The notes: generated from the sequence alone by a model not told the origin. A stretch of DNA of 64,000 nt from Hemibagrus wyckioides (GCF_019097595.1 NC_080735.1:13498917-13562916); one strand, 5' to 3'. Counted from the first letter of the stretch, positions 1 through 13,215 are shown. Numbers and translations: made by a program.

Positions 1-19
1 CGTGTGGTAATACAGTATA

Positions 20-45
20 TTGTGTGTGTGTGTGTGTGTGTGTGT
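20..45. repeat. (TG)n microsatellite
   Basis: Thirteen uninterrupted TG units. Similar CA tracts follow at 303-325 and 429-458. Confidence 0.95.
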
Positions 46-426
46 TCAGCAGACTACAGTACAGACCATATGTCGCTGTGGGTGGGAGAGTATGCTTGTA
101 CGGTTGATATGTATTTATTACAGGCAGTTATGCCTCATTATAGGTGTATGTGAGAGAATGTGTGCATTTTCAGGAGTTTGTTCACAATGTGCCTCACTAC
201 GTTTCATCACTTCTACACACCCTCTTTGTCCCATATACACACAAGCACAGCAAATGAAAAAGAGGAAGACTCACAGATAGGCAGATGGAGGATATGGAGG
301 ACTCACACACACACACACACACACGGCTGTGGGCTGAGTTGAGTCAACTGTGTGTGATATATGAAGGAACTCTGCCATCAGAGCACATTAGTCTCCCTGA
401 AGACATTAACTCCCCTAATGCAACAC

Positions 427-428
<2 letters not shown>

Positions 429-457
<29 letters not shown>

Positions 458-458
458 G
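429..458. repeat. (CA)n microsatellite
   Basis: About fourteen CA units in intron sequence. Confidence 0.95.
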
Positions 459-746
459 TGTATTATTATTTGAACTATACCAGTTTACAATATCTACATT
501 AATATCATATTAACATATTAATATCATCTTAATTCCCATCCTCCTTTTTTGTACATTTGTTGTATATGTATCATAATTCATTTATATTTTATTTATATTT
601 ATTCTCTTGTGTAATCCTAAAGCAGTCTTTGGCAATCTTACCCCATAATAATGCCCTTGACCCTTCAGAGTTCACAGTAAGGTATAAAACATGGCATATA
701 ATGTAATATCATTAATAATGTATTATATAGGATGTTATACAATACA

Positions 747-1294
<548 letters not shown>

Positions 1295-1812
1295 GTAATA
1301 TATTCATATAATTTAATTTATAATGTATTTTATAACAATGTATTGTGCAAAATAGAGTATATAAGATAATGTATAGTGCATAGTACAGTATAAAATACAA
1401 TATAAGGCAGAGTGTACAATGTGATAGAAAACAATATAAGATGATATTTAATAAACTAATATCAAAGAGTAATCCAACCTCATCATTAAACTGTAAGCTA
1501 TAATAAATCAAAGACGAAGGGGTTATAGGTTTGCAGTTTTATTAATCTGTGAAAAATGTTTTCATACCATTACAGTCATTTTTAATACCTAGCCAAGCGT
1601 TGTCCATTTTGTAATTTTCTGCTGCTACGCTGTTTTATAAGACTGCAATTACAAAACACTTTTAATTCAATTTATTTAAATTTGCAAGGCATATTGAGGG
1701 CATGCTCTTTTGTATAATAATGCTGAAATACACAAAAACAGACATCAGACCATAACAAAGAGAAAGATTTAAAGATTAGAAAACAGAACATTTCAGTAAA
1801 ACGTTCCCAATC

Positions 1813-1829
1813 ACACACACACACACACA
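1813..1829. repeat. (CA)n microsatellite
   Basis: Short CA tract. Confidence 0.9.
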
Positions 1830-1904
1830 GTGAGGCTCTTCTGAATCTTTGTTACACGTGTGTGTAATGATGTATTGGAGGGCTGTCACTCTCAGGTCCA
1901 CATT

Positions 1905-2100
1905 CAGCAGGTATGAGGAAGTGTTGCATGCTCACAGCCCTGAGGTTCAATCTTGAGATCTGTGTGGAGTTTCTCATGTTGTGTTTCCTTCCACTAACCA
2001 AAAACATGCATTTAGGTAGATTGTTGAAGGTAGTTCAATGTTCTTGGCAGTGCCTACAGATCCACAGTACTGCTGACCAGGATAAAGATGTCTGAATAAA
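1905..2100 (+). mobile_element. Diverged L2-type LINE/SINE tail repeat
   Basis: The block contains, in order, a degenerate 'cctgaggttcaatcttgag' box, 'ctgtgtggagtttctcatgtt', 'tttccttccactaaccaaa', 'acatgca' and a terminal 'ggataaa...tgaataaatgg'. This is the landmark order of the common teleost repeat also present at 24035-24310 and 20745-21045. The copy is strongly diverged. Confidence 0.5.
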
Positions 2101-2125
2101 TGGGTTTATTATAGTGTTGGTATCT

Positions 2126-2372
2126 GCCTCCTGGTGGTCCAGCGCCAGGATCCCGCACTCTTATTGCTGCGGCTCGGGTTCGATTCCTGGACAGGGAGCT
2201 GACTCAGCCACTGAAGAGTTACATCTCAGTGCCGATCCCAAAGCCCAGATAAAATGGGAGAGTTGCATAAGGAAGGGCATTCGGCGTAAAACCTGTGCCA
2301 AATTCAAACATGCGGACCAAATGATCCGCTGTGGCGAACCCAAACACGGAGCAGCCGAAACAACAACAACAT
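2126..2372 (+). mobile_element. tRNA-derived SINE
   Basis: A good RNA polymerase III B box, GGTTCGATTCC, lies at 2177-2187 in a tRNA-like head. It is followed by a body with 'ggaagggcattcggcgtaaaac', 'atgcggaccaaatgatccgctgtggcg' pieces and 'gagcagccgaaa', and an (AAC)n tail ending at about 2371. This is a widespread fish SINE architecture. The open reading frame across it is fortuitous. Confidence 0.75.
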
Positions 2373-3243
2373 AGTGTTGTATAAGCAGTCATCTAACCAT
2401 GGACAAAGGATGTTTGTACAGTATTTCCCAAATCAGTCCTCAAGGACCTAAAACCATTCACATTTCTCCGTCTCCCACCGTGCTCCTGCTCAGTGTTTAG
2501 TGGGCTTAAGTGCTTGTTTTAGATCCACTGGGGCTTTAGAAAGTGTATAAACGCACACTTTAGTGAGTCTCCGAGGACAAATTTTGGAAACACTGGGACA
2601 GACAACTTGTGCCTAGCAGCAGATGGGATACAGTCAGTACGACTGTACAGCTCCAATTATGCATTTCTACCAGTAATCATAGTTTGGTGTAGTATATGGG
2701 ATATGTTAGGTGACCCTGATAAACTGAACCAATTTAGCAAAAATGGTCTCGTCTGGGACTGGAGAAAGTCTTTGCTACTTTCTTATATTAAACATGAAAG
2801 GATCATAAGGGTTAGAGTTTAGGTACAGAGAAGGAAGCATGTCTGTTAATTATATCTCCATAACCGAAAGGCCTTTCTTTGTTCTTCTAAAATCCCCCCC
2901 CCTTTTTTTTTCATCTCTCCGTTTTTAATAATGCAACATGGCAGTCAGGTAGAGGTGCCTCCGTCTCCTTCTTCACCTCCGGAATGTTCTAAGAAAGCCA
3001 CTATTTAAATATAGAACCCGATATCTGTTTAAATATAGAAACAGAAGGGCCCTTGTTGTCATGACAAGAAAGAGGCCCTGGCCTGTGACCATAGTGATAT
3101 GTAAAGGAACTTGGCGTCTTGATGGGCGAGGGACTGAGGCATGACATGATGACATAACAGTATCGTAGCTGTTGTCTTGACATGAGCTCTGTTCAGTCCC
3201 TCACTGAATCATCGCCCACAAACACACACATTTACATACTTGT

Positions 3244-3244
3244 G

Positions 3245-3275
<31 letters not shown>

Positions 3276-3308
3276 ATATATATATATATATATATCTATA
3301 TATATATA
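3244..3308. repeat. (CA)n followed by (TA)n microsatellite
   Basis: CA tract 3244-3273 followed by TA tract 3276-3308 with one interruption. A further CA tract lies at 3389-3422. Confidence 0.95.
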
Positions 3309-3387
3309 GTATAGTATGCAATTAGGTTCCTTATATGATCGCTTGGTGAATAGTAAATACTGAGTGGACATCCTGTTCTATGCATGT

Positions 3388-3424
<37 letters not shown>

Positions 3425-3714
3425 CTATTAACTGAGGTGTATGTATATTTCCCAAGACATTTTCCAACGTACACACCCAATAACACACACCGTCTCTGTG
3501 GTGCTATACAATATTATACGATATACAATATTTATTCACATCATGGAGCACAGGGCAATATGTATGTTGATTATTCAGCAGTTTAAAACATGAAAAAAGG
3601 AAAAGGACACACACACACACACACAGTAGTCTTGTATTACTGTGTGTGGGATATGTCCATCAAGTTATATTAGAGTAGCTGAGTGCTTAGTCTCTACCAA
3701 ACCTTTTAACCAAA

Positions 3715-4130
3715 CTCAGTCCTAATCTAACCCTAACTCCTAATCCTATCCCTAATCCCTAACCTCACTAATCCCTAATCCCTAACCTCACTAACCCTAC
3801 CCTAATCCTTAAATCTAACCATGATAACCTCCAATCCTTAACTCTAACTTCACTAACCCCTTATCCTAATCCCTAATCTCACTTATCCTACCCTAATCCT
3901 TGAATCGAACCACACTAACCCCTAAACCTTATTCTTAGCTCTAACCCTATTAACCCTTAATCTTAATCCCTATCCTCAGTAACCCTATCCTAATCCATAA
4001 TTCTATCTTCACCAATCCTAATCACAATTCCTAATTGTACTAATCCTACCCTAATCCCTATCTGTAACCTCATTAACTCTAATCCCAATCCCTAACCTCA
4101 TTAAGCATCATTTTAATCCCTACCACTAAC
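3715..4130. repeat. Degenerate telomere-like (CCCTAA-related) minisatellite
   Basis: About 400 bp in which CCCTAA, CCTAATCC, CTAACCTCA and close variants recur every 6 to 12 bases, mixed with longer units such as 'ccctaatccctaacctcact'. The CCCTAA core is the C-rich telomere strand, but the array is not a pure hexamer array and is heavily mutated. Confidence 0.75.
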
Positions 4131-4503
4131 CCCACTACCTCTAATCCTTTACCTTTTTACCATGTCTAATGTCTTATGCTGGGGTATCCACTGACATATT
4201 CTGTCATTAACCCTAACCTCCATTAATAATGATAACCTCAATATCTAAATATTTTGCATTTTTCTTCATGGGGACTCGCCAAATGACTCTCAATGTCAAA
4301 ACAGCCACGTTTTTCTATAACTAGTGAGACATTTGGTTCCCATAAAGAGCTAAATACATGTTCATACACTCATACAGGAGCTGTCTAAAGCCATATTGAT
4401 GTTTCTACTATTCCAGAGTCTATTAGTCCGGTTTAATGTGCTAAAGTGCTTGTTCTTATGGACGACAAATTCTTGTGCGTTACTGCTACACACTCTCTCT
4501 ATG

Positions 4504-4594
4504 TCTGTGTGTGTGTGTGTGTTTTAGTGTTGAATGTTCCAGTATGTTGTATATGTTTGTGTCTATCTGCAATTTCTGCTTGTGTGTGTACATT

Positions 4595-4627
<33 letters not shown>

Positions 4628-4632
4628 GCGTT

Positions 4633-4678
<46 letters not shown>
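4504..4678. repeat. Compound (TG)n microsatellite
   Basis: TG tracts at 4506-4523 and, interrupted by TTTG units, at 4585-4678. They generate Cys/Val-rich spurious frames on both strands. Confidence 0.95.
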
Positions 4679-4824
4679 CAGTGCATCGGAGTGCAAGTAG
4701 ATATTTTTTCACTTTAATGGCATCTTTAGCGAGACCGTTACGATGGAAACCATGTTGCCACGGAAACGCTGCATGTCTCTTTGAATTAGACATCTCTCCT
4801 GACTTCCTCCCTTCCCTCTCCCAT

Positions 4825-4825
<1 letters not shown>

Positions 4826-4855
<30 letters not shown>

Positions 4856-4874
4856 CATTCTGTCTCTCTCTCTA
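4826..4874. repeat. (TC)n microsatellite
   Basis: TC tract interrupted by 'tgtatcattctg'. Confidence 0.9.
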
Positions 4875-5338
4875 GGAATGCTGTAGCTCTAAACGCACTT
4901 GTCTGTGTGTGTGTGAAATGCATTATTGGTGCAGTTTGCTGACCCTTGGGCACACTTTTTCTCCATGACAGAAAAAGTCATTTCCATGCTTTCTGTTCCT
5001 TCATGTTTTTGTCATTCTTACAGTGGCGGTAGCACTACTTCTCTACAGCCCTATTCGATGCGGTTAGTTTTCCGTGGGTCAGTGGCTCTATTTTATGCCG
5101 TGAAGGTACGACTCAGGTGTGGTTTTCTTTTCATCCAGTTCATGAATGTCTTTTTATAAGCCAGTTCCTCTATGAATATTGTTGTTTTGAGATGTGTAGT
5201 ACAAAAAAATAAAAATAAATAAATTATGGTTATAATAACAGGTGAATTAATAGTTATTTAAAAGTATAAGCTATACAGTAGGAAATGTACTACTTTTCCT
5301 CTACGAATCTTTATGCCATGCTTTTTCTTAGAAGAAGC

Positions 5339-5535
5339 CTTATTTTTGTCACATATACATTACAGCGCAGTGAAATTCTCTCTTTGTCTATTTGGAGGCA
5401 GGGTCATCATTGATACAGCAACCTCTTGGGCAGAGAGGGTTAAGGGCCTTGTTCATCAGTGGCAGCTTGTTAGTGCTTGTTGAACTTTGACCTCCCAATC
5501 AACACCCAAGAGTCTTAACCACTTGACCACCACTG
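5339..5535 (-). mobile_element. tRNA-type SINE, minus strand
   Basis: Starts with 'gtcacatatacattacagcgcagtgaaattc' pieces and continues through 'cagagagggttaagggcct' and 'cttaaccacttgaccacc'. This is the reverse complement of the layout seen on the + strand at 36530-36750, where a clear B box is present, and it resembles 61235-61425. The three are members of one family. Confidence 0.6.
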
Positions 5536-5577
5536 GCTACCACTGATTTTGAAAAACATCTTTTGCTTGTGGGAAAT

Positions 5578-5900
5578 CTTATGGCTTGGAGATTGCAGGT
5601 TCGAATGCTCATATGGATGCAACAGTAATCCATGCCCCAGGAGCCAGAGAGCAAACTTTGTCATGCACTCTTGGTGGGAGGGATGGTGCTCTCTCTTCTC
5701 CCTCTCTCTCTCTCTCTTTCTCTTTCTCTGTCTCTCTCCCCTGTAAATCACAGTGACACTAGCCAATTGTGGGTGTCTGTGAGCTCATGTATGCGTATAA
5801 GCTAGATAGTGCTTTCTTCTGAGTGTGTTACCCTGAGCATCATGTTGCTGGTTCAGAAGAAGAACATCACCATCTCTGGTTGCTACGTAGCAGTGGTATG
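5578..5900 (+). mobile_element. tRNA-derived SINE with internal pyrimidine tract
   Basis: A B-box-like GGTTCGAATGC lies at 5598-5608, followed by a body with 'ccatgccccaggagcc', 'tgggagggatggtgctctct', a TC-rich stretch 5695-5740, then 'cctgtaaatcacagtgaca' and 'gtgggtgtctgtgagctca'. The layout is that of an interspersed fish SINE as I remember it. No coding content. Confidence 0.6.
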
Positions 5901-6729
5901 ATGGGAGGAACTGGATCTTGGGTGGGAATTGAGAATTGATAAAAGGAAATGAAATCTTGTAGGCTGAAAACTATCATATATTTATATATGCTTAAAAATT
6001 GTGAATGTAATTATATAAATAATCAGATGTAATGATATTGGCGTGTCTTGCAAACATCCAGATTGTTGGGTTAAAGGAACTAGTCTCATGGTATTTATTA
6101 ATAGTCACCTGGAGGCAGGAGTTTTGTCAGGGAAATGAAGTATATTGAGAAACCAATACAGCTTGTAGAGGTCTGTAGTATTTTTTATTCCTTTTATCCT
6201 TTTTCTGCTTAGTCTCTTTTTCGTTCCACCTGGTTGTTGACAGTGCAGGTGTCCCTTGTCAGAAACAGACAGAAATTCATGTTTAAAACAGAGTCAAAGG
6301 AGTATCCGGAATATCTTGATTCAGAAATATGAAGACAGGTGGACTTCATCGACAGGAAACTTAAAGAAATAATTGCCTCAGTACAGAGATAGGCAGAGGA
6401 GAGGTGAGTGAGGGAGAGAGAGAGAAGAAGAGTGGCGGAACTGGAGTGGCGAGATAAGCTGAGAAGCAGTGGATAACAGATGTAAGAAGGGCGTTAGTGA
6501 TTGTGTGTGCGTACGACAGACACACTCAGTGAGGAAAAGTGACAGAGGGAGGATTGGGTGAGAGAGAGAGGGGAAAGCTTTAAAGAGGGAGAGATGAGAA
6601 GAGAAATGAAGAGTAGTGTAGGAGTTTGGGAGAAGAAGAAGAAAAAAAAACACACAGGCAGAGAGAAAGAGTTGATGGGATGTGAGCTGGAGTGAAAACT
6701 AGTGTGTTTAAGATGAAGGGGTAGAAGGA

Positions 6730-6875
6730 AACACACACACACACACACATACACACACATGCACGCACAAAATCAGACGCACTCATTAGAGACATACCTA
6801 CATTAGAGATCGAGAGAAAGCACAGGGACTGAATGAATGCAGGAGAGACTACACACACACACACACACACAGACA
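6730..6875. repeat. Two (CA)n microsatellites
   Basis: CA tracts at 6730-6760 and 6849-6871, the second running into GACA/GA units. Confidence 0.9.
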
Positions 6876-8394
6876 GACAGAGAGAGAGCTCTTCATAAAT
6901 GGGGGACATTTTTGCACTTTCAGTGTGCCGCTTGGTTTCACAGCCTAGTGAATAGCTCTGATTCATTAAGCTAATGAAACTTAATGGATCTGTCCCTTTC
7001 AGAACTAAATGGTAAACATCACAACAGAAAAGCCCCTTAGCAAATGTGTTGTGTTGTGTGCATGTGTGTGTTTTTGGGGGGTTGCGGTGGGGTGGGGAGA
7101 CATGTCTTTATATGGAGGGGGGGGTATGTGGAAACACACACAAACACAAACACACACAAAGCTGGATTTATCTGTCATATTTCCCATATGGAAATGTGAA
7201 CATTTACAGGTTACACTCTTCTGGCATTGAGAAACCCAGGAATCTTCACGAGTCCATCAGGAGTCCCCCCCCCCAACCCCCACCACCACCACCAAACGCG
7301 TGTCCACCAGTAACCCAAACACACAGCCACTTTACTAGTAAATCTTTATTAGGGAGGCATTGATGATTGTAAAATGTTACTCTGGTTCAATCTTTTAACC
7401 CTGATGACATCCCACAGATGACTGTATCAGATGAGCAAAGCTTTAGCTCGGGCAAAAAGCATCAGATCAAATGGAAGTGGATGTGAATGTGGGAAAGTTA
7501 AACACACACACACACGGTGGTCGAGAACAGATCAAACGGTCAATCACAGAACACTGTTTTTACAGACCTTATATCCTTGGACATCTTGGCAACACTCCCA
7601 GGCAGTTAGTTCCAGTCAACACCAGACTCCAGACTAATTGAATGGGGTGAACCCCATAAACCTGAATCGACAAAATGTCCAAAAAATTTCAAATCGCTAA
7701 AATCAGTATTACAATCTGACAAAAAAGGGTGTAAATAATTTGTAGTCTTCACGATACTGTGTGTGTGTGTGTGCTTTTCTCCATAACAAGCAAGGCAAAG
7801 GCCAGACCAGAGCGTGGGCTGAATCCCAAATGTCTTCTTGCCCCCCTACATACATCCACAACACAGGGTAAACATAATCACTGCTATAGTAACCTATTAC
7901 CCAGGGTGCAGCCTTTAAATATCCTGCTTCACTATACGCTATGGAACAGAGAGCTAGTGTGTATTTCCTCTGTTTTTATAGATACGTCATTGTAGCTAAC
8001 GTGATCGCGATCAGATCTCCTCAGCATTATCTTCGTTGCTGTGTTCATTCAGAGGTATTTTTGGCATTGAGAGAACACTAAAGCATGTGAATGTGTAGAT
8101 GATCATTAGTAAAAAAAAATAAAATAAAATACAATACAGTCAGGAAATGTCGCTGACATTTCCGGCGTCTGACAGACCTGCCATTTTCTTTTTTATTAAA
8201 ATGACAGACCATACATATTGCAGTCATCCATGTTATCCCATGCACAACCTGTAAACTGAAAACTGTTGACTTCTCATTACAGTCTCTTGTAATCAGATAT
8301 TCATTCATGGAGCATCCAAGGAGGACTTTTGCGCTACGGAACCTGCAGCTTTACATCATTATACTGCGAGGATGTAGGCTACCGTAAAAAACAA

Positions 8395-8640
8395 GGATTA
8401 GATTAGATTAGATTGTGCAGAGAGTACAAGTACAGGGCCAATAAAATGCATCTGAGTTAGCATCTATACACAATTGCAAGTAGTAATACGCATATAAATA
8501 AATACAGATGTAAATGTGTATATACAATAAGATTGAGTGCAAAAGCTACGAGGTAAAGAAACTCAATGAAATGACTGTGAATACAATGCAAGGTGGAAAT
8601 GGAGAAGCGGAAACATAAGGGGGCGCATTATAAAGAAATG
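8395..8640 (-). mobile_element. Non-LTR retrotransposon 3' tail, probable minus strand
   Basis: A short ATTAG tandem (8395-8413), typical of a LINE terminus, is followed by 'gcagagagtacaagtacagggcc', 'aaaatgcatctgagttagcatc' and 'gaatacaatgcaaggtgg', which I associate with 3' untranslated regions of fish LINEs. No coding part remains. Confidence 0.4.
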
Positions 8641-8869
8641 TCAAGTGTATGAATACTGTATATACCATACGACCGATGAATAGAAGGTGCATATGAAGAA
8701 TTGTAAACACAGAGGTACGCATGATAGTGTACATGATACAAATGTATACGCTAAATCCATATTTTTTAAAGCCTTTCTTAAAAACACAACTGCTATAATA
8801 TTTGGTTGTGTGTTGTTTATGTGACCACATGAATAACCAGAGAAAGACTGGATTATTTTGTGCAAATGC

Positions 8870-8872
<3 letters not shown>

Positions 8873-8902
<30 letters not shown>
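8873..8902. repeat. (TC)n microsatellite
   Basis: Fifteen TC units. Confidence 0.95.
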
Positions 8903-8905
<3 letters not shown>

Positions 8906-9100
8906 TCATCTTGCTGAGATTCCCAGCTATTACTTCTCTTATTGTCAAAATGTTCGGCTATAATTACACTCCAGTCTCTATTGTCTGTGTTTCTTTTGCT
9001 TATTGCAAGGCCACAGATTTAACTACACAAATCCATTCTGTAGAAATCCAGATAAAAATTTCCTAATGGTGCTTTGTTATACGTGGCTATACGTGTTATA

Positions 9101-9104
9101 TGTT

Positions 9105-9184
<80 letters not shown>
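9101..9184. repeat. (TC)n microsatellite
   Basis: About 80 bp of TC with few interruptions, ending in TG. A second TC/CA compound tract lies at 9340-9380. Confidence 0.95.
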
Positions 9185-9338
9185 CGCTGCTCCTCCTATG
9201 TGGCTCATATCAGTCAGTGATTAATAACTTTTATTCTCTCTTTTGCTAGCAAGCTTAATGAACTCCAAGGCACTGCGAATTTAATTAGCCATGGGTCGAA
9301 TGGCATTGAAACACAATGACTCCACCTTCTTACTGTCC

Positions 9339-9380
<42 letters not shown>

Positions 9381-10074
9381 TGAAAACCAGACCTTTGATT
9401 GACATGTGTGACATATTGACACAGTTGTGAATGGCATGCGTTTCAATAAGGCAGTCACCTCATCTCCTCCCCTCCTCAATTCCTTCATCTGCCACATGAA
9501 TGAAGGAAAAGAAATAAAAAGCACAGGGAACGATCAGAGAGAGCATGAGACATTGCGATTCGAGCACCGACGGCATGCCACGGAGATGTGAGGGCCCTGT
9601 TTTATGATTAGCATATAATGTTGTGGCTAATTTTGGTTCCTGAAGATTGATCTCTTTTGATTACAAATTCATACGAGGATAAAGGAAGGATGAAAGAAGC
9701 CTTCTTTAGGGATTCTTTCACGGGTTGGAGAATTGGGGAGGGAAAAAGAGAGAGAAAAGAAATAGATCATGTGACAGTGGCTGAAAAGACCAAATGAAAT
9801 AGAGAGGTTATTAAATCTTTATTGAAAATCAAAAGTTTTTAGGGTGCTGGTGTGACACTGGATGATGATACATGTCATGGAGTGTTAATGTTACACTATG
9901 TATCTACTGTAACAGAACTGTTCAGGGTTGCGATAGACCAGAAGCTTGTCCTGAGAGAACTGGTTATTAGGTGGGAACAGCACTGTGGTAGATGGTAGCT
10001 GTGCTAATACTAGCTTTATTTCACTCCTCCCAACCACCAGCGGCTGTTAGAATTACTTAAAAGCTTTCTTTTAT

Positions 10075-10460
10075 GTTGTTTGTGTTTTGTGTCTGTGTGG
10101 CAGCGTTCCAAGACCTTACAAGAACCTTACAAGACCTTACAAGAACCCTCTTTGTTTACAGCTCTTTTATTTTTGCACATTGTACTGTATAACATATTAT
10201 ACAGAATGTGTATTGGTCAGCACTATTTTGTGTATTTTGTTTGCACTGTTTGCGCTAGGTTGCACACGATGCACTTTCTGTGGCTAGGATAACTTACTTT
10301 CAGTCCTTAGCTCTGTGTTGTGTTTATGTAGCTCTGTGTTGTTGTTTTATGTAGCACCAGGGTCCTGGAGGAACGTTGTTTCATTTCACTGTGTACTGCG
10401 TCAGCTATATATATATAGTTGAAACGACAATAAAAGCTTCTTGACTTGACTTGACTTCAA
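10075..10460 (+). mobile_element. Non-LTR retrotransposon 3' end with TTGAC tail
   Basis: The block runs through 'ggaacgttgtttcatttcac', 'tgtgtactgcgtcag' and 'gacaataaaagcttct' and ends in a short TTGAC tandem (10440-10457). Short 3' tandem tails without poly(A) are typical of several fish LINE clades. The clade is uncertain. At the left edge the unit 'ccttacaagaa' is repeated about four times (10111-10148). Confidence 0.5.
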
Positions 10461-11224
10461 CAAGGTCACATAGTGATGTATGAACTGTATTTGCAATAAA
10501 TAAAGCCATTTTTCACCTTTTATATTGTCATATCACAAGCACACTACAGTATGTGAAGCTATCTTCCTAAGAACAGGCCTTTGACTGTGTGCCATTAGCA
10601 CTGGTTAAGTTACATTTAAATGAGCTGAATACCTCTAACTTGAGGTCGTAGTTTTCCCTCTGTCTACCCCTCATTCTCCCCACATACACGCCATACACAC
10701 CCACGGCTTCACCATAACCTGGTTTCGTAGTTCAGTGTCCATTAAGGTTCCACCTGCATCACACAGGTTGTAGGCAGGGAGAGTTACTCCATCAGGATCC
10801 TAGCAGGAGCTTTAACATCCACAGGAATCTTGTTGGTGGTGATTGCTAGAGGCTGGGACCAGCGACTGTATGCTTTACAGCTGCAAAACATTTCTCATTA
10901 ATTAGTGACAACTTTGCAATAATGAAACTTGATGAAATACAAAACTCAGGTTAATAAAACAGTTCCTAAACTGACCACAAACCTTCACAGGGCTCAGATC
11001 CTTATAAAGTTCCAATGGATGCTCATAGATTGAGAATGTACAAAGAAAAATGCTTTCTCTTTACATGTTGCCTTCATGAGGAGAAATATGGATGTTTTCT
11101 GTGGAATTCCAGATCTTAATGACCTGGTTCTTCAAAACCTCCCCTGTCCATCTTTTCTTAGCTTTATTAGATACCATGCAACCACAACAACACTGGTTTA
11201 GTTGAGTTATCCCTATTTTATGTC

Positions 11225-11725
11225 TCCTTTTAATGTTCAAATTCAAAATCCCACTCTTTTGGCCTTTCTCTAGAGTCATGGGTGGTTTTTTAAGATGCAT
11301 TCAGCTGGATTTGTCTCCCCTGAAGGCCAGAAGATCAGGATACAGATTCAGAGCTGGACTCCAAATGCCTCCAAATACGGTTCCACTTTACAGCAGGAGA
11401 AGCACAAGTCCTAGCTTGCTGAAGGCAGAAGTCTTTTCTAATGAAAAAGGGAAAGAGATAGTCACCACAGACACTTCAATAGTGGTTCCTTAGTGTGGGG
11501 TCACGGTGTCACGGGAAGGGATGGGAGGCCCCCAGTATGTGATCAGAGCACATCAACAAGCTGGAACTGAAGACAATCCATTTGGCCCGCAGGTTTTTCT
11601 TAGCGATTCAGAGACGACACCTTGTATCGCTCGATTCAGAGAACGTTGTGACATTCAGCTATATCAATCATCAAGCGGTCGGACATCTATCTGCCCCCAG
11701 TGGAAGCTCCTTAGGTGGGGGTGAG
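11225..11725 (+). pseudogene. Retroelement RNase H relic, DIRS/gypsy-like
   Basis: Conceptual translation of 11455-11700 gives, across at least two frame changes and one stop (about 11490), an 'IVTTDTS' block, then 'LKTIHLARRFFLA', then 'SENVVTFSYINHQ'. This order (TDAS, alpha-helix with LxxIHLAL, DN followed by YINHQ) is that of the RNase H domain of DIRS-like and related retroelements. The second catalytic Asp position reads Glu. The copy is dead. Upstream 11225-11455 may be its reverse transcriptase C-terminus but is not recognisable. Confidence 0.55.
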
Positions 11726-11727
11726 AT

Positions 11728-11733
11728 AGAAAG

Positions 11734-11797
<64 letters not shown>
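11728..11797. repeat. (GA)n microsatellite
   Basis: About 70 bp of GA, directly after the RNase H relic. Confidence 0.95.
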
Positions 11798-11798
<1 letters not shown>

Positions 11799-12999
11799 CA
11801 ACATGATGCAGGCTGTGCAGGTGGCAGATGTGCAGGTGTGTGTGGTTGTGTGTTTTGTGTTTGTGTGTTTGAAATAGGATTTAGTAATCCGTAGCGTTAG
11901 GATGCTAAGCAACTGTAGCTTTTGCTTTGAAAGATGAAGTTTATTCATTCGCTGTGTGTGTCTTTGGAAGATGAAGCGTTTTCAGCTCCCATGTTATTAC
12001 AGCCTATTTCACCCTGACTGAAGCTCATCTATCTGTGTCACAGCAAGGGTCCACATCCGTGTGCATGTGCGGTGGATGCAGGTGCGCGTCGTCTTTTTCT
12101 AAAGAATATGTACATGACTGATATTTATCATCATTTTACATGGATATCTAATGTAGGATTTTCAGTGATGCAATAATCTCAACAGAAAAGCCTGAATACC
12201 AAGGGCTGCTGCTTTTACTCAGCAGAGAAAGATATTATTCAAAAAATACATTTTTTTTTTTTATTTCAGTGCAAAATGCTGAATATCCTGTTCACACATC
12301 ACTCTGACAAATTGTGATGCATTCAAAATACTGTGTTAATTCTCAGTCACATAATTACTTACACTTGCTATTGCTTCGAAAAGCATTGACCTGAATATGT
12401 TCGGAGAAGCTACTGCTTTCACTGAATAAAAAACCCTTTCCTTTGTTGTATATTAATGAACAGTGATGTCATTTTTTATTTATTATTTTAAATCAGGAAC
12501 AGTATTATTTGTTAGCTGTTATATTTCCTCAACTGACAGTAAACTTGTTATGACAAATTTCACTTACACTTTACTTTTCCTTTGCAGGATAAACCCACAT
12601 ATAACTTTCTTTTTTCCAATCATAAACACTATAGTGACGCTGTACTACACTCCATATGTTCTCTCTGGCACGCAGAGATCAGGACAGATAAGATGCATGT
12701 GAGTTACGTGGAGAAGAAGTCTCGGTATCCATGGAAATTTGCATGACACATGATTCTGCCCAAAGGGGGTATATTTAACCCTATTATCATACTGTAGAAT
12801 TCTGTCATGGATATACTGCACTATTGTTCTGTAATACAAGCTTTTTAAGCCTCGTCCTACTGCCTCTTCCCTTTCCATTTGTAAACCGAATCCTTTTATC
12901 AAGATAATGCAGCAAAACTACCATTTCAGTTGAGCCATTGCCTTAGCTCCACTAGCGAATATAGCCCAGGTAAATATTTTGTGCATCTGTGATAGTTAC

Positions 13000-13215
13000 A
13001 GCTGTTCGGTTTCAGTAAACCTGTTCCCTGTAGCCTCAGAAGCTGTTCTTGGCTGACAGGATGGTCTAGGACTGGCAAGCATGCCATGCTCAATGTCAGT
13101 GTCAATGAGATGCCATTTTTCTCTATTCTGATCTTTGATGTGAACATCATCTGAATGTAGAATTGCATAAATGTGTAGGCTTTCATGTGTTCCTAATAAA
13201 GTGGACTATACTGGA
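13000..13215 (-). mobile_element. Internally deleted Tc1-like transposon fragment, minus strand
   Basis: Right end 'tgttcctaataaagtggac' is the terminal inverted repeat of a common fish Tc1 family. Leftward it passes through 'ctgatctttgatgtgaaca' and 'gagatgccatttttctc' (start of the transposase on the minus strand), then jumps to 'ccctgtagcctcagaagct' and 'gttcttggctgacagg', which belong further into the transposase. The intervening coding region is deleted. Confidence 0.7.

Noticed and set aside
2177..2187. RNA polymerase III B box suggesting a tRNA gene
   Set aside because: No cloverleaf can be completed around it, and the downstream body and AAC tail identify a SINE. The same reasoning rejects tRNA calls at 5598 and 36554.
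2114..2374. 86-codon + strand open frame
   Set aside because: Lies entirely inside a tRNA-derived SINE with a B box.
4446..4875. Cys/Val-rich frames on both strands
   Set aside because: Products of the TG microsatellites, with frames in every register.
7069..7122. G-rich stretch that might form a quadruplex
   Set aside because: Only three well-spaced G-runs within normal loop limits; the fourth lies 19 bases away. Much weaker than 32102-32140.
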